A stretch of DNA of 64,000 nucleotides from Acinetobacter baylyi DSM 14961 = CIP 107474 (GTDB taxonomy: Bacteria > Pseudomonadota > Gammaproteobacteria > Pseudomonadales > Moraxellaceae). The notes below the pieces were generated by a model. That model was given only the letters and a program-made list of their open reading frames with translations, had not been told where the DNA came from and made no database searches. The stretch is taken from NCBI RefSeq assembly GCF_000368685.1, contig NZ_KB849625.1, positions 310,001-374,000 on the forward strand, written 5' to 3'. Both the position numbers and the translations under genes were made by a program. Positions 49,571 to 58,400 of this stretch are shown here, in pieces; position 1 is the first letter of the stretch; each line of letters opens with the position of its first letter.

Positions 49571-50356
49571 ATGAAAACAAATATATTTTCTCGATTTGCT
49601 CTCTTTATTTTTGGCTTTATCTTATTTGCTGATGGCCTATATTTAATTGTAAAAAACAAAAGTCACTTTGGCGTCATTTTCCCGTTCATCTTGGGGCTTG
49701 TCCTGTGTACTTACGCATTATTATGGCATCAGATTCAAACTTTTTTAAACCAGCATTTTGTTGTTAAACGCTGGATAAAATTTGCATGGTTTGGCTTCTG
49801 GATCTGGTTGTTGTCTGTGCTGATCTTCTTTATCTATATTGATCATTCAACCCAGAACATCCCCAAAACCAATGATGTAAAAGCCATTATAGTGCTGGGA
49901 AGTGGGGTTGAAAATGGTCAGCCTTCAGCAATTTTGGCGGAACGCCTCAACACAGCCGCCCACTTTGCAAAAGATCATCCTGCAGCTTTGATCATTTTAA
50001 GTGGTGGATTAGATCACCGAGAACAACAAACTGAAGCTGAAGTGATGCGACGTTATCTCAAGCAACAATTTCCTGCACTTCGAAATACCCTTGCTTTGGA
50101 AGATCAAAGCACTAGTACAGAGTTAAATCTTAAAAATAGTAAACCCATATTGGAGCAGCATCAAATTTTGCTGAATGATCCTATCGTCATTGTGACTAGC
50201 GATTTTCATACCATTCGTTCAAAAGCGATAGCCCATAAACAACAATATCAACAGGCTTATATGCTGAGTTCACCTACGCCGGTCATGACACGATACAACG
50301 CATGGTTACGTGAATATTTTGCATTTATTAGTGGATGGATCTTAAGAGAATACTAA
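49571..50356 (+). CDS. YdcF-family (DUF218) membrane protein
   Basis: With the ATG at 49571 the product is 261 residues, beginning MKTNIFSRFALFIFGF; an ATG 48 bases earlier is possible but adds unconserved residues. Two or three hydrophobic helices occupy the first 95 residues. They are followed by a periplasmic DUF218 domain with the motifs AIIVLGSGVENGQPSAILAERLN, LIILSGG and EDQSTSTELNL, and a late VTSDFHTIRSKAIA. The domain is shared with SanA, ElyC and YdcF, envelope proteins linked in some cases to peptidoglycan precursor or enterobacterial common antigen metabolism. The specific role is unknown. Confidence 0.87.
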   Translation: MKTNIFSRFALFIFGFILFADGLYLIVKNKSHFGVIFPFILGLVLCTYALLWHQIQTFLNQHFVVKRWIKFAWFGFWIWLLSVLIFFIYIDHSTQNIPKTNDVKAIIVLGSGVENGQPSAILAERLNTAAHFAKDHPAALIILSGGLDHREQQTEAEVMRRYLKQQFPALRNTLALEDQSTSTELNLKNSKPILEQHQILLNDPIVIVTSDFHTIRSKAIAHKQQYQQAYMLSSPTPVMTRYNAWLREYFAFISGWILREY

Positions 50357-50369
50357 ATCAAAAATAATC

Positions 50370-50403
50370 ATGCTATCTAGTAGCTTAGGCTATTAGATAG
50401 CAT
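50370..50403. terminator. Long symmetrical hairpin between YdcF and DUF2750 genes
   Basis: ATGCTATCTA pairs with TAGATAGCAT and an inner TAGC/GCTA pair closes on a TTAG loop, giving a 14-bp stem with one internal mismatch between converging genes. T-runs are weak, so it may act with flanking A/T sequence as a bidirectional terminator. Confidence 0.6.
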
Positions 50404-50434
50404 ATTTATACTGATTAGCTATTTAAGCTGTTCT

Positions 50435-50899
50435 TTAATTCAAACGAATAGAGCGTGGCAGCGGTAATTTTAAATCTGCAAATAATTGAGGCTGTTGTAC
50501 ATATAGCTGGTATAAATAATTCTTAATATCTAACAGTATGGCCTCTGGGCGCACTAAAATATTTTGACCTTCTGGGGTAAGGTTTAAAGAGAGTAAAGTA
50601 TTTTTTTCACGTAGATAAGGGATAATTTCCTGAACAAAATTCAGAAGCGGGATTTCATGTGTATGATAGTTTTCCCAAGGCCCTTTAATTAAAAGCTGAG
50701 CCAAGCCCTTATTTTGCCATACTGCAAATGCCTGCTGTCCATTTGGTGTACCACACAATGCCCACCCATCATCATATAAAGCCATAAGCTGACGCTGAGC
50801 AACAATTGTTTCAATAAACTGTTTATAAAGTTCTTTAGGCTGAAGCGAGTTATTTTCCGCAGTGACTGAAGCAGCTTTGCGTTGATATGGATTTCTCAT
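50435..50899 (-). CDS. DUF2750-like protein
   Basis: A 154-residue cytoplasmic protein. The central segment (ALCGTPNGQQAFAVWQNKGLAQLLIKGPWENYHTHEIPLLNFVQEIIPYL, about 47-96) carries the pattern of the DUF2750 family: a GxxAFAVW strand, a W-x-x-Y turn and an I-P/L-F-L helix that includes an acidic loop. No catalytic motif is evident and the family has no established function. It lies 85 bases downstream of the last tRNA of the cluster in the same orientation, so read-through from the tRNA operon is conceivable. Confidence 0.75.
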   Translation of the reverse strand: MRNPYQRKAASVTAENNSLQPKELYKQFIETIVAQRQLMALYDDGWALCGTPNGQQAFAVWQNKGLAQLLIKGPWENYHTHEIPLLNFVQEIIPYLREKNTLLSLNLTPEGQNILVRPEAILLDIKNYLYQLYVQQPQLFADLKLPLPRSIRLN

Positions 50900-50983
50900 G
50901 AAATTTCATCAGCATTAAGACAATGATATAATTGAATTTTATGAAATAATTAGAGAAAGTTCAACATAAGAATGGAGAGTATA

Positions 50984-51059
50984 TGGTGGGCGCTGACGGG
51001 ATCGAACCGCCGACATTCTGCTTGTAAGGCAGACGCTCTACCAACTGAGCTAAGCGCCC
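50984..51059 (-). tRNA. tRNA-Val (anticodon TAC), copy 1
   Basis: A 76-base cloverleaf with encoded CCA. The acceptor GGGCGCT pairs with AGCGCCC, the D-arm is AGCTCAGTTGGTAGAGC, the anticodon loop carries TAC in CTTACAA and the T-arm has GGTTCGATCC. It is the last gene of the cluster in the direction of transcription. Confidence 0.98.
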
Positions 51060-51156
51060 TGAGAGATAAAAACTGAAGGACTCAATTTTTAGCTTTTCAA
51101 GTCCTGCATATGCAGTCTTTGAATGATACATTTTCTTGATCAGGGAATCAAGGAAA

Positions 51157-51233
51157 TGGCGCAGCGGACGGGGCTCGAACCCGCGACCCCCGGCGTGACA
51201 GGCCGGTATTCTAACCAACTGAACTACCGCTGC
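51157..51233 (-). tRNA. tRNA-Asp (anticodon GTC), copy 1
   Basis: A 77-base cloverleaf with encoded CCA and discriminator G, as required by aspartyl-tRNA synthetase. The anticodon loop is CTGTCAC and the T-arm is GGGTTCGAGCCC. Identical to the other two Asp copies. Confidence 0.98.
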
Positions 51234-51268
51234 ACTACAATATCTCATGAGAGATATGGTCACTAACT

Positions 51269-51344
51269 TGGTGGGCGCTGACGGGATCGAACCGCCGACA
51301 TTCTGCTTGTAAGGCAGACGCTCTACCAACTGAGCTAAGCGCCC
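51269..51344 (-). tRNA. tRNA-Val (anticodon TAC), copy 2
   Basis: Same 76-base sequence as the first Val copy, with encoded CCA. Confidence 0.98.
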
Positions 51345-51366
51345 TCAAAAGCGTTTTTGTTGAAAG

Positions 51367-51443
51367 TGGCGCAGCGGACGGGGCTCGAACCCGCGACCCC
51401 CGGCGTGACAGGCCGGTATTCTAACCAACTGAACTACCGCTGC
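51367..51443 (-). tRNA. tRNA-Asp (anticodon GTC), copy 2
   Basis: Same 77-base sequence as the first Asp copy, with encoded CCA. It is separated from the preceding Val gene by only about 22 bases. Confidence 0.98.
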
Positions 51444-51490
51444 ACTTCAACAAAGTCACATTTGTGGCAAACGAATCATCAAAACTTAAG

Positions 51491-51567
51491 TGGCGCAGCG
51501 GACGGGGCTCGAACCCGCGACCCCCGGCGTGACAGGCCGGTATTCTAACCAACTGAACTACCGCTGC
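51491..51567 (-). tRNA. tRNA-Asp (anticodon GTC), copy 3
   Basis: Same 77-base sequence as the other Asp copies, with encoded CCA. Confidence 0.98.
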
Positions 51568-51590
51568 ACTTGAGTCTTAACGTAAAGGCT

Positions 51591-51666
51591 TGGTGGGCGC
51601 TGACGGGATCGAACCGCCGACATTCTGCTTGTAAGGCAGACGCTCTACCAACTGAGCTAAGCGCCC
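51591..51666 (-). tRNA. tRNA-Val (anticodon TAC), copy 3
   Basis: Same 76-base sequence as the other Val copies. It is the promoter-proximal gene of the six-tRNA transcript. Confidence 0.98.
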
Positions 51667-51693
51667 TTAACGTCTTCATCGTTTGTGTGGTGC

Positions 51694-51721
51694 ATTATAG
51701 AGAATCTTCACTGAGTGTCAA
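51694..51721 (-). promoter_or_regulatory. Consensus sigma-70 promoter of the tRNA cluster
   Basis: On the minus strand TTGACA (51721-51716) and TATAAT (51699-51694) are both perfect and 16 bases apart, about 28 bases before the first tRNA. The sequence after the -10 box is GCACCAC, a G/C-containing discriminator of the sort seen at stringently controlled stable-RNA promoters. Confidence 0.9.
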
Positions 51722-51922
51722 ACGCTTTTCACCGACTTTTTTAAAAAATAAGTTTGAGTGATTAAAAAATAGGTTGTTTTGCTAAAAATCCAGCAAATTC
51801 TGTATTTTATTTAAACATTACATTCAAAATTAGCAATCTGCTCGCTACTTTTTTTAATTTAATAGAACACCGAATTAAGCAATTAATACGATTTCTCGCG
51901 CCAAATTCCAATGATCAAAATA

Positions 51923-52432
51923 TTAATCCAACGTTAACCTTTGTTCAGACAAATATACCAAAGCATACTCGGGAACCAAGTCAAATAGCTCAATCACATC
52001 ACGATTACGCATGCGGATACAGCCATGTGACATCGCAATCCCCATTGGCTCTGTATCTGGCGTACCATGAATATAAATGTAGCGTTGCTTAGTATCACAC
52101 CCCTGCCCCTGATTAAAATCAGGTTGTAATCCATCCAGCCATAAAATTCTGGATAGGATCCAGTCACGTTCAGGAAATTGTTCTGCAAGAACTGAATTAT
52201 AAAGTTCACCTGTAGGCTTTCGGCCTATGAAAACTGTATTTTCTAATGCTGTTGCACCAATCTTCTCAGCAATCTGATGCCATCCTCTTGGCGTTTTTCC
52301 TGTATTTTCTTGCTCGCCAATGCCATTTTTGCCACTTGAAATCGAATAACATTTTTGATGTTTGGGTAAGTACAATCGCTGTGTTTCTAAATCAACCAGA
52401 ATGTCGGCTTCTTTTAAGTTAAACATGTTCAT
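51923..52432 (-). CDS. elsL: YkuD-domain L,D-carboxypeptidase, ElsL-like
   Basis: A 169-residue YkuD-fold protein with the catalytic signature IHGT (His122) and SHGCIRM (His136, Cys138). There is no signal peptide or membrane helix, unlike classical L,D-transpeptidases. This fits the cytoplasmic YkuD protein of Acinetobacter known as ElsL/LdtK, which trims the terminal D-Ala from recycled tetrapeptides in place of LdcA. The start is either 52432 or the ATG two codons on, which is better spaced from an AGAAG. The 5' end overlaps the DUF454 gene by 14 bases, so the two are coupled. dapE, which feeds the diaminopimelate of the same peptide, lies 2 kb away. Confidence 0.85.
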   Translation of the reverse strand: MNMFNLKEADILVDLETQRLYLPKHQKCYSISSGKNGIGEQENTGKTPRGWHQIAEKIGATALENTVFIGRKPTGELYNSVLAEQFPERDWILSRILWLDGLQPDFNQGQGCDTKQRYIYIHGTPDTEPMGIAMSHGCIRMRNRDVIELFDLVPEYALVYLSEQRLTLD

Positions 52433-52832
52433 CTTCTGTATTTTGATGCAATGTTGGAGATTCTAATGGTAACTTGACAGGCTCAGGCCGTAACCACAAC
52501 CAAATTGCAACAATCAGCATGGTCGTGTCTGTAAACACCTTCACCCAAAAAGGCGCATTGGTAAATAACATCATTATTGCACTGATTAGCATCATAATTG
52601 ATGCAATCCATTTTGCCTTGCGGGGTACTGTGCCATGCGCTCGCCAGTCCCGTAAAGTTGGACCATACTTCGGATGGTTTAATAACCATTCGTCCATTTC
52701 GGGCCAGCCTTTGGAAGCAGCCCAAGCTGCTAAAATCAAAAACACCGTGGTGGGCATACCTGGTAAAATTGCACCAATCACACCAAGTATGATAAATATC
52801 ACGACTAAGGTACGCCAGAATAATGTTTTCAT
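52419..52832 (-). CDS. DUF454 (YbaN-like) membrane protein
   Basis: With the ATG at 52832 the product is 137 residues with three hydrophobic helices. The first contains LGVIGAILPGMPTTVFLILAAWAASKG, the diagnostic DUF454/YbaN segment, and it is followed by HPKYGPTLRDWRAHGTVPRKAK, also highly conserved in that family. An upstream TTG or other start would add seven residues. The family has no firm function. Translational coupling to the L,D-carboxypeptidase gene is implied by the 14-base overlap. Confidence 0.88.
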   Translation of the reverse strand: MKTLFWRTLVVIFIILGVIGAILPGMPTTVFLILAAWAASKGWPEMDEWLLNHPKYGPTLRDWRAHGTVPRKAKWIASIMMLISAIMMLFTNAPFWVKVFTDTTMLIVAIWLWLRPEPVKLPLESPTLHQNTEDEHV

Positions 52833-52974
52833 GTTTGCAATCCTAATCTGCAAATTTTAGCGTCTGTCAGTACCTTGCAAACCAACAGTTGACCGTGAGG
52901 TCTAGTATAAGATGTTTTGCTGTAAACTGTGCTGCTCCCTTCGCAAAATTGAAATCTAAAACAAGGATATGAAT

Positions 52975-53835
52975 ATGATAGGTCTGGTATCTTGTTATCA
53001 CGAGATAGAAGAACCTTGGCAGCAATTCAGACACCCGTATGTTCGCCAGTTAGCTTTTTGCGTGGGTAGTCCTGATATTATTTCGAATATTCCAGATGAT
53101 CTCACCCTTAAATACCATTTTTTACTACATTTCCATACATTTTGGCAGGATCACTTTGAGCAATATTTGCCACGTTTAAAACAACTTGATCGAAACCCTG
53201 AACCCCTAATTGCTTTTTTGAATCAACTTAAAAGTACGCGTCTAGGCTTACGTTTTGAATATCTGCTTTGGTTTTGGTTACTTGATCGTGATTATCACGC
53301 TTATCAGCTACTTGGTCATAGTATTCAAAAAATTGAGGGTGCAAAAACGCTGGGAGAGCTGGATTTTGTTTTATTAAATACACAAACAAATCAAATTGAG
53401 CACTGGGAAGTTGCGCTTAAATACTATTTAGGAGAATGTGATTTAAGTTTGAGTCATTGGTATGGCTTAAATCGAGATGATACATTACATAAGAAATTAA
53501 ACTATTTTACCCAGCGCCAGTTTCAATTTGATTCTGCACTAGGTCATCCTATTGAGCAGTGCTTCGCGGTAATGAAAGGTCAACTGTTTGTTCCAGAAAA
53601 GCGAGATCCTACATACATGCCCTTGTGGATCAATACACAGCGACGTTTAGGATCTTGGGGCACACAGGTAAAAGCAGGATATTATCGGCTGCAACGTCAT
53701 GAATGGTTATGTCCCCATAAATCTCCTTCATCTTTAGCAGCCACATGGTGGACAAACGGCTTATATCTCGATATGAAACATTCTTGTCATTACTATATGT
53801 ATCGCCAGTCATTGATGCTCAGTCAATTTCGTTAA
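52975..53835 (+). CDS. DUF1853-family protein
   Basis: A 286-residue cytoplasmic protein. It shows the DUF1853 layout: an N-terminal HPYVRQLAFCVGSPDII segment, a central GRTLGELDFVL-like AKTLGELDFVLLN strand followed by HWEVALKYYLG (an acidic/Lys arrangement reminiscent of PD-(D/E)xK nucleases: E..D..E-x-K) and a late AVMKGQLF. The ATG at 52975 has AAGGA 7 bases upstream; the ATG two codons earlier would be too close. The family is uncharacterised; the D-x(n)-ExALK pattern suggests a nuclease-like fold, which is inference. Confidence 0.82.
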   Translation: MIGLVSCYHEIEEPWQQFRHPYVRQLAFCVGSPDIISNIPDDLTLKYHFLLHFHTFWQDHFEQYLPRLKQLDRNPEPLIAFLNQLKSTRLGLRFEYLLWFWLLDRDYHAYQLLGHSIQKIEGAKTLGELDFVLLNTQTNQIEHWEVALKYYLGECDLSLSHWYGLNRDDTLHKKLNYFTQRQFQFDSALGHPIEQCFAVMKGQLFVPEKRDPTYMPLWINTQRRLGSWGTQVKAGYYRLQRHEWLCPHKSPSSLAATWWTNGLYLDMKHSCHYYMYRQSLMLSQFR

Positions 53836-53981
53836 AAGTAAAATAAATCTATCTTTCTTAAGAATTATTCTTCTTTGAAACATTTGTTAACGTTTCTACT
53901 ATCAAAAAGCAATGTTTATTTTAGCGTTTAGTTTTTAATCTCTTAAGTACATCAGAATTAAATCTAAATTGGAGATCGATG

Positions 53982-54122
53982 ATGAAAAAAATCTTAGCTG
54001 CGTCAGTTATGGTTGCTTTTGTATTAACTGGTTGTAATACATTCAAAGGTGTTGGGAAAGACGTTTCTAGAGCAGGTGATGCTGTAACAAATACAGCAGA
54101 AAAGACTCAAAATAAGATGTAA
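53982..54122 (+). CDS. Entericidin-like small lipoprotein
   Basis: A 46-residue lipoprotein: MKKILAASVMVAFVLTGC with the lipidated cysteine at 18, then a 28-residue mature part NTFKGVGKDVSRAGDAVTNT and so on, matching the EcnA/EcnB pattern (CNTxxGxGxDxxxxGxxx). Entericidins are stress- or stationary-phase-associated outer-membrane lipoproteins. GGAG lies 7 bases before this ATG; an ATG one codon earlier is only 4 bases away. A strong terminator follows, so it is monocistronic. Confidence 0.88.
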   Translation: MKKILAASVMVAFVLTGCNTFKGVGKDVSRAGDAVTNTAEKTQNKM

Positions 54123-54136
54123 TTCTATATAAAAAC

Positions 54137-54168
54137 AAAAAAACCTTATCTTTTGATAAGGTTTTTTT
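54137..54168 (+). terminator. Terminator of the entericidin-like gene
   Basis: A 14-bp stem AAAAAAACCTTATC/GATAAGGTTTTTTT with a TTTT loop lies directly after the stop codon. Confidence 0.93.
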
Positions 54169-54240
54169 GTTTGAGCATACCCATCGTGTGAAGATTGACC
54201 TATCATATCGGGTTAGATTTTACAGACTCAATTTTTTGGT

Positions 54241-55374
54241 ATGAACCGTTCTGACACGCTCGATCTTAGTTTAAATTTAATGCGCCGCCCTTCTGTCACT
54301 CCAGAAGATCATGATTGTCAGGCTGTTATGGCTGAACGTTTGGCAAAAGCTGGCTTTCAGATTGAAAACATGCGTTTTGATGATGTCGATAATTTATGGG
54401 CACGTCGTGGTACTCAACAACCTGTTTTCTGCTTTGCAGGTCATACCGATGTTGTTCCAACAGGAAATTTAGACAACTGGAACAGTGATCCGTTTGCGCC
54501 AGAAGTACGTGATGGCATTCTTTATGGTCGTGGTGCTGCCGATATGAAAACTGCACTTGCCGCGATGGTGGTTGCTTCTGAACGTTTTGTGGAAAAACAT
54601 CCGAATCATAAAGGTTCAATTGCTTTTCTCATTACTTCGGACGAAGAAGGCCCATCAATCAACGGTACAGTCAAAGTGATTGAAACACTGGAAGCACGTC
54701 ATGAAAAAATGACGTGGTGTCTGGTAGGCGAGCCATCAAGTACTCATCAACTCGGTGATATTATTAAAAATGGGCGTCGTGGCTCTTTAAATGCGGTACT
54801 TACAATAAAAGGTAAGCAAGGTCATGTGGCTTATCCGCATTTGGCGCGCAATCCAATTCATCTTGCATCGGCAGCCATACATGAACTATGTGAAACAGTC
54901 TGGGATCAAGGCAATGAATACTTTCCTGCAACATCTTTCCAGATTTCCAATATCCATGCAGGTACAGGCGCGACCAATGTCGTACCAGGCACCATGGCCG
55001 TCACTTTTAATTTCCGCTATTCGACCGAAGTGACTGCTGAGCAGCTCAAAGAACGTGTTGTTGAAGTTTTGCAACGTCACGGTCTAGATTACGATATTGT
55101 ATGGACTCATTCGGGTTTGCCTTTCTTGACGCCAGTAGGTGAATTGGTCAATGCAGCAACCCATGCGATTAAAACTGTCACTGGTGTTGATACCCAATTA
55201 TCGACCAGTGGTGGCACATCAGATGGACGTTTTATTGCACCAACAGGTGCTCAAGTACTTGAACTGGGTGTTCTTAATGCATCTATTCATCAGATCAATG
55301 AGCATGTCAATGTGGCAGACCTTGAGCCATTGGCCGAAATTTATGAAAAAATTCTGGAACAATTATTAGCTTAA
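54241..55374 (+). CDS. dapE: Succinyl-diaminopimelate desuccinylase DapE
   Basis: Zn-dependent hydrolase that releases L,L-diaminopimelate from its N-succinyl derivative in lysine and peptidoglycan synthesis. The 377-residue protein has the M20 motifs [11 protein letters not shown] near 65-75 (metal His, Asp), [11 protein letters not shown] near 97, SDEEGPS near 132-138 with the catalytic Glu-Glu, and the late [12 protein letters not shown] near 320. Length and motifs are those of DapE rather than other M20 enzymes. It is followed at once by a hairpin terminator. Confidence 0.96.
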   Translation: MNRSDTLDLSLNLMRRPSVTPEDHDCQAVMAERLAKAGFQIENMRFDDVDNLWARRGTQQPVFCFAGHTDVVPTGNLDNWNSDPFAPEVRDGILYGRGAADMKTALAAMVVASERFVEKHPNHKGSIAFLITSDEEGPSINGTVKVIETLEARHEKMTWCLVGEPSSTHQLGDIIKNGRRGSLNAVLTIKGKQGHVAYPHLARNPIHLASAAIHELCETVWDQGNEYFPATSFQISNIHAGTGATNVVPGTMAVTFNFRYSTEVTAEQLKERVVEVLQRHGLDYDIVWTHSGLPFLTPVGELVNAATHAIKTVTGVDTQLSTSGGTSDGRFIAPTGAQVLELGVLNASIHQINEHVNVADLEPLAEIYEKILEQLLA

Positions 55375-55380
55375 TTATGA

Positions 55381-55405
55381 AGGGACTCAAATGAGTCCCT
55401 TTTTT
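55381..55405. terminator. Terminator between dapE and chpA
   Basis: Stem AGGGACTC/GAGTCCCT with an AAAT loop and five Ts on the plus strand. The converging chpA gene ends just inside the T-run, and in that direction there is no U-tract. Confidence 0.88.
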
Positions 55406-58400
55406 ATTGGTTTTGGCTATGTTTAATCGCTTTATTTTGCGCTAGAAGGTTTTGAATTTTTGTAAGTAAATCGTCTTCTTGAAAAGGTTTACCCATATAA
55501 TCATCAACACCAAGCTGCTGCGCAATTTCCCGATACTTTTCGCCTGTTCGAGAAGTAATCATAATAATAGGTAGCGAGTTTAAGATTGAATGTTGGCGAA
55601 TATATCGGGTCAACTCGAAACCATCCATTTGTGGCATTTCGATATCAAGCAAAATTAAACTTGGACGAATATGTTCAAGCTGCTCAAGTGCATCCTGCCC
55701 ATCTTTTGCTGTCACGACATCATAACCCTGACGCTCTAAAAGTCTGGATGTTACTTTACGAACAGTGACCGAGTCATCTACCACCATGATCAGTGAACGG
55801 TCTTCTCGTGTTCCCAACTCCTCTATTAAATCATGTACATGCCTTGGCTTACTGTAAACCTGCTGTGCAATATTTAAAGGATCCAGAATGAGGCAGACTT
55901 GTCCATCCCCTAAAATAGTTGCACCAGCAACCATTTTAATCTGGGTAAATTGTTGTCCAATGGGTTTAACGACAATCTGACCACGAGACCCCACAACCTG
56001 ATCTACCAGTAAAGCGACTTGCTGCCCTGTATGTGCATTAATCAGCAAAACAGGCCATTCTGAAGAAGCTTTTGACCAATCAGGAACCAGTATATCATCC
56101 ACAAATTCGCCTAAATAACGAAGTTTATAGGCTCTATTTTCAAATTCAAAACGGTCTGTTTGACTATTAAAGTATTGTTCTAAAATAAGTGGAGATAATC
56201 GTACAATACGTTCAATTTTTCCAAGAGGTAATGCAAACTGCTGATCATTGACTTTAACCATTAAGGCATCACTCACAGCCACTGTCGTGGGTACACGAAT
56301 AGTGAAACTGGTTCCCGTGCCATATACGGAAGATACCGTAATTTTTCCGCCAAGTGTTTTAATTTCATTCTGTACAATATCCAGCCCTACGCCTCGCCCA
56401 GACAACTGGGTTAATTGAGAAGCAGTTGAAAAGCCAGGATAAAAAATATATTGCAATAATTCTTGTTCATCTGAAATTTGATTAGGCTGAAGATATCCCA
56501 ATAACTGTGCTTTTTGACGAACATGCTCCAGATCAATACCACGACCATCATCTTTTAATGTAAGTAAAACATCCGTACCATGACGGCGAATAGACAGTTC
56601 TATGGTTCCTATAGACGGCTTACCCTGTTTTATTCGCGTTAAGGGATCTTCTATTCCATGATCGACTGCATTACGTAACATATGTTCGAGTGGCATCACC
56701 AGTCGTTCAAGAATACTCCGATCCAGTTCACCTTCGGTATTATGTACAAGCAATTGTGTCGGACGGTTTAATGTGGTTGCAGCCTGCCGAACAGTACGCT
56801 GCAATCTTGGCAAAAGTTGTGCAAAAGGCACCAGACGGGTACGAATCAAATTTTCTTGCAATTCGGCCTGAATACGGGATTGTTGTAGTAATAAGCTTTC
56901 TGTATCACGAATTTTTTCCGTGAGGCTACTTTTAAAATCGAGTAAGTCAGATGCAGACTCGGTCAGAGATTTAGACAACTGTTGTAAATTTGAAGTTTGT
57001 TCCCTTGCAAATCGATGAACTTTAAATACATCAACCGTTTGTAATGACTGGCTTTCAAGTTCTTTATCCAGCTGCTTCAATTGTCCAGATAAACGTTGAA
57101 TAGCCAACTCCATGTCACCAAGTATGCTATCAAAGTGCCCCATATCCATATGTATGCGCGAACGATTAATCGTATTTTCACCAGAAAGATCTATCATTTT
57201 TTCAATCAGATCTGATGACACACGAATCATGTCATTGGTTTCATCGACCGGCAGTACATTTTCCCATTCACCGTGCATGGAAGGCGGTTCGACACCGTCA
57301 CCAGATACTGAGAATGCTGGCTGAGGTGTTGTCAGCGTTAAAAGTTGCTCAATAGGTACTGGAAAAAGTGGTTCAATAAATTCAAGCTGTTCGAGCTTCT
57401 GCTTAAGGATATGATAGTCAGCATATTCACCATCAAATATCGCTGCATTTAACCACTGTATTGCATGCTGGAGTACAGCGTCATGGGCTGAGGTTTTAAA
57501 ATTATGTAAACTGATTCGCTCAAATGTAATTTCAAGACACGTTGCCATATCCACAACAAACTTGAGTTCGAGTAAACGAGCACTTCGTGTTAGCCGATGA
57601 AATATGCGTTGTAGCTCAAGCAAAATGTGCCGTTGATCACGTTGCTTAATCCATTGTTGCAAGCTGATCTCTGCAAGCTGCAAAAGCTCTGCCGCCTCTT
57701 CCAGAAACATGTTTTCGACCAAACTTTGCGGTGTATCCACCTCATCAGATAGCAATGGTTTTAATTCGAGTATCTGCTTAAGTCCCATATCTTGATCAGC
57801 ATCAAAATCCATTGATGGCTGTTCATCTGGCATACTTTCAGACGATACCGTACTTATGACTGAAGGATCAATCCAGTCTTCGATATGCTGAAGCACATCC
57901 AGTACATGGCTAGACGGATAATCGTCGGACTGATGATGTAATTGCTGAATACGTTCAGCCAGCTCATCTTGCACCATACGCATAATCTTGATCAGGCTTT
58001 CTGAAACGTGAAGCTGTTGATAAATCAGGCGCTGATAAATTGTTTCTAATTCATGTGCAATCAGACCAATATGTGTCAGTTGTACCATATTGGCTCCACC
58101 CTTTAAGGTATGGAGAAACCGGATTAAATGCTGCAAGGGATCTGTATGATCAGGTTGATTTGTCCAGATCGAAAATTCTGCATCGATGCTTGCTAATAAT
58201 TCTTCACTTTCTTCCAGAAAAATCTCAAGTAATATCGGGTCAATTGATAAAGCGATTACTGAATCCTGTTGACGATCAAGCGCAAGATATGATGACAGTT
58301 GACTGGTTACTGGTTCTGCAATGTTATAAGCGTTATCAGCATGTTGTAAAACCTCACGTTCGGCATTTATACATTGAGCTTGTTTATATTGAAATACCTC

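Noticed and set aside
50984-51666. Regularly spaced near-identical repeats that could suggest a CRISPR array.
   Set aside because: The repeats are 76-77 bases, fold as tRNA-Val and tRNA-Asp cloverleaves with CCA ends, and occur as two alternating sequences.
50961-51761. Open frames of 63-122 codons across the tRNA cluster, with repeated translated motifs such as AQLVERLPYKQNVGGSIPSAPT.
   Set aside because: They translate tRNA genes on one strand or the other. The repeats come from identical tRNA copies, and this is a well-known annotation artefact.
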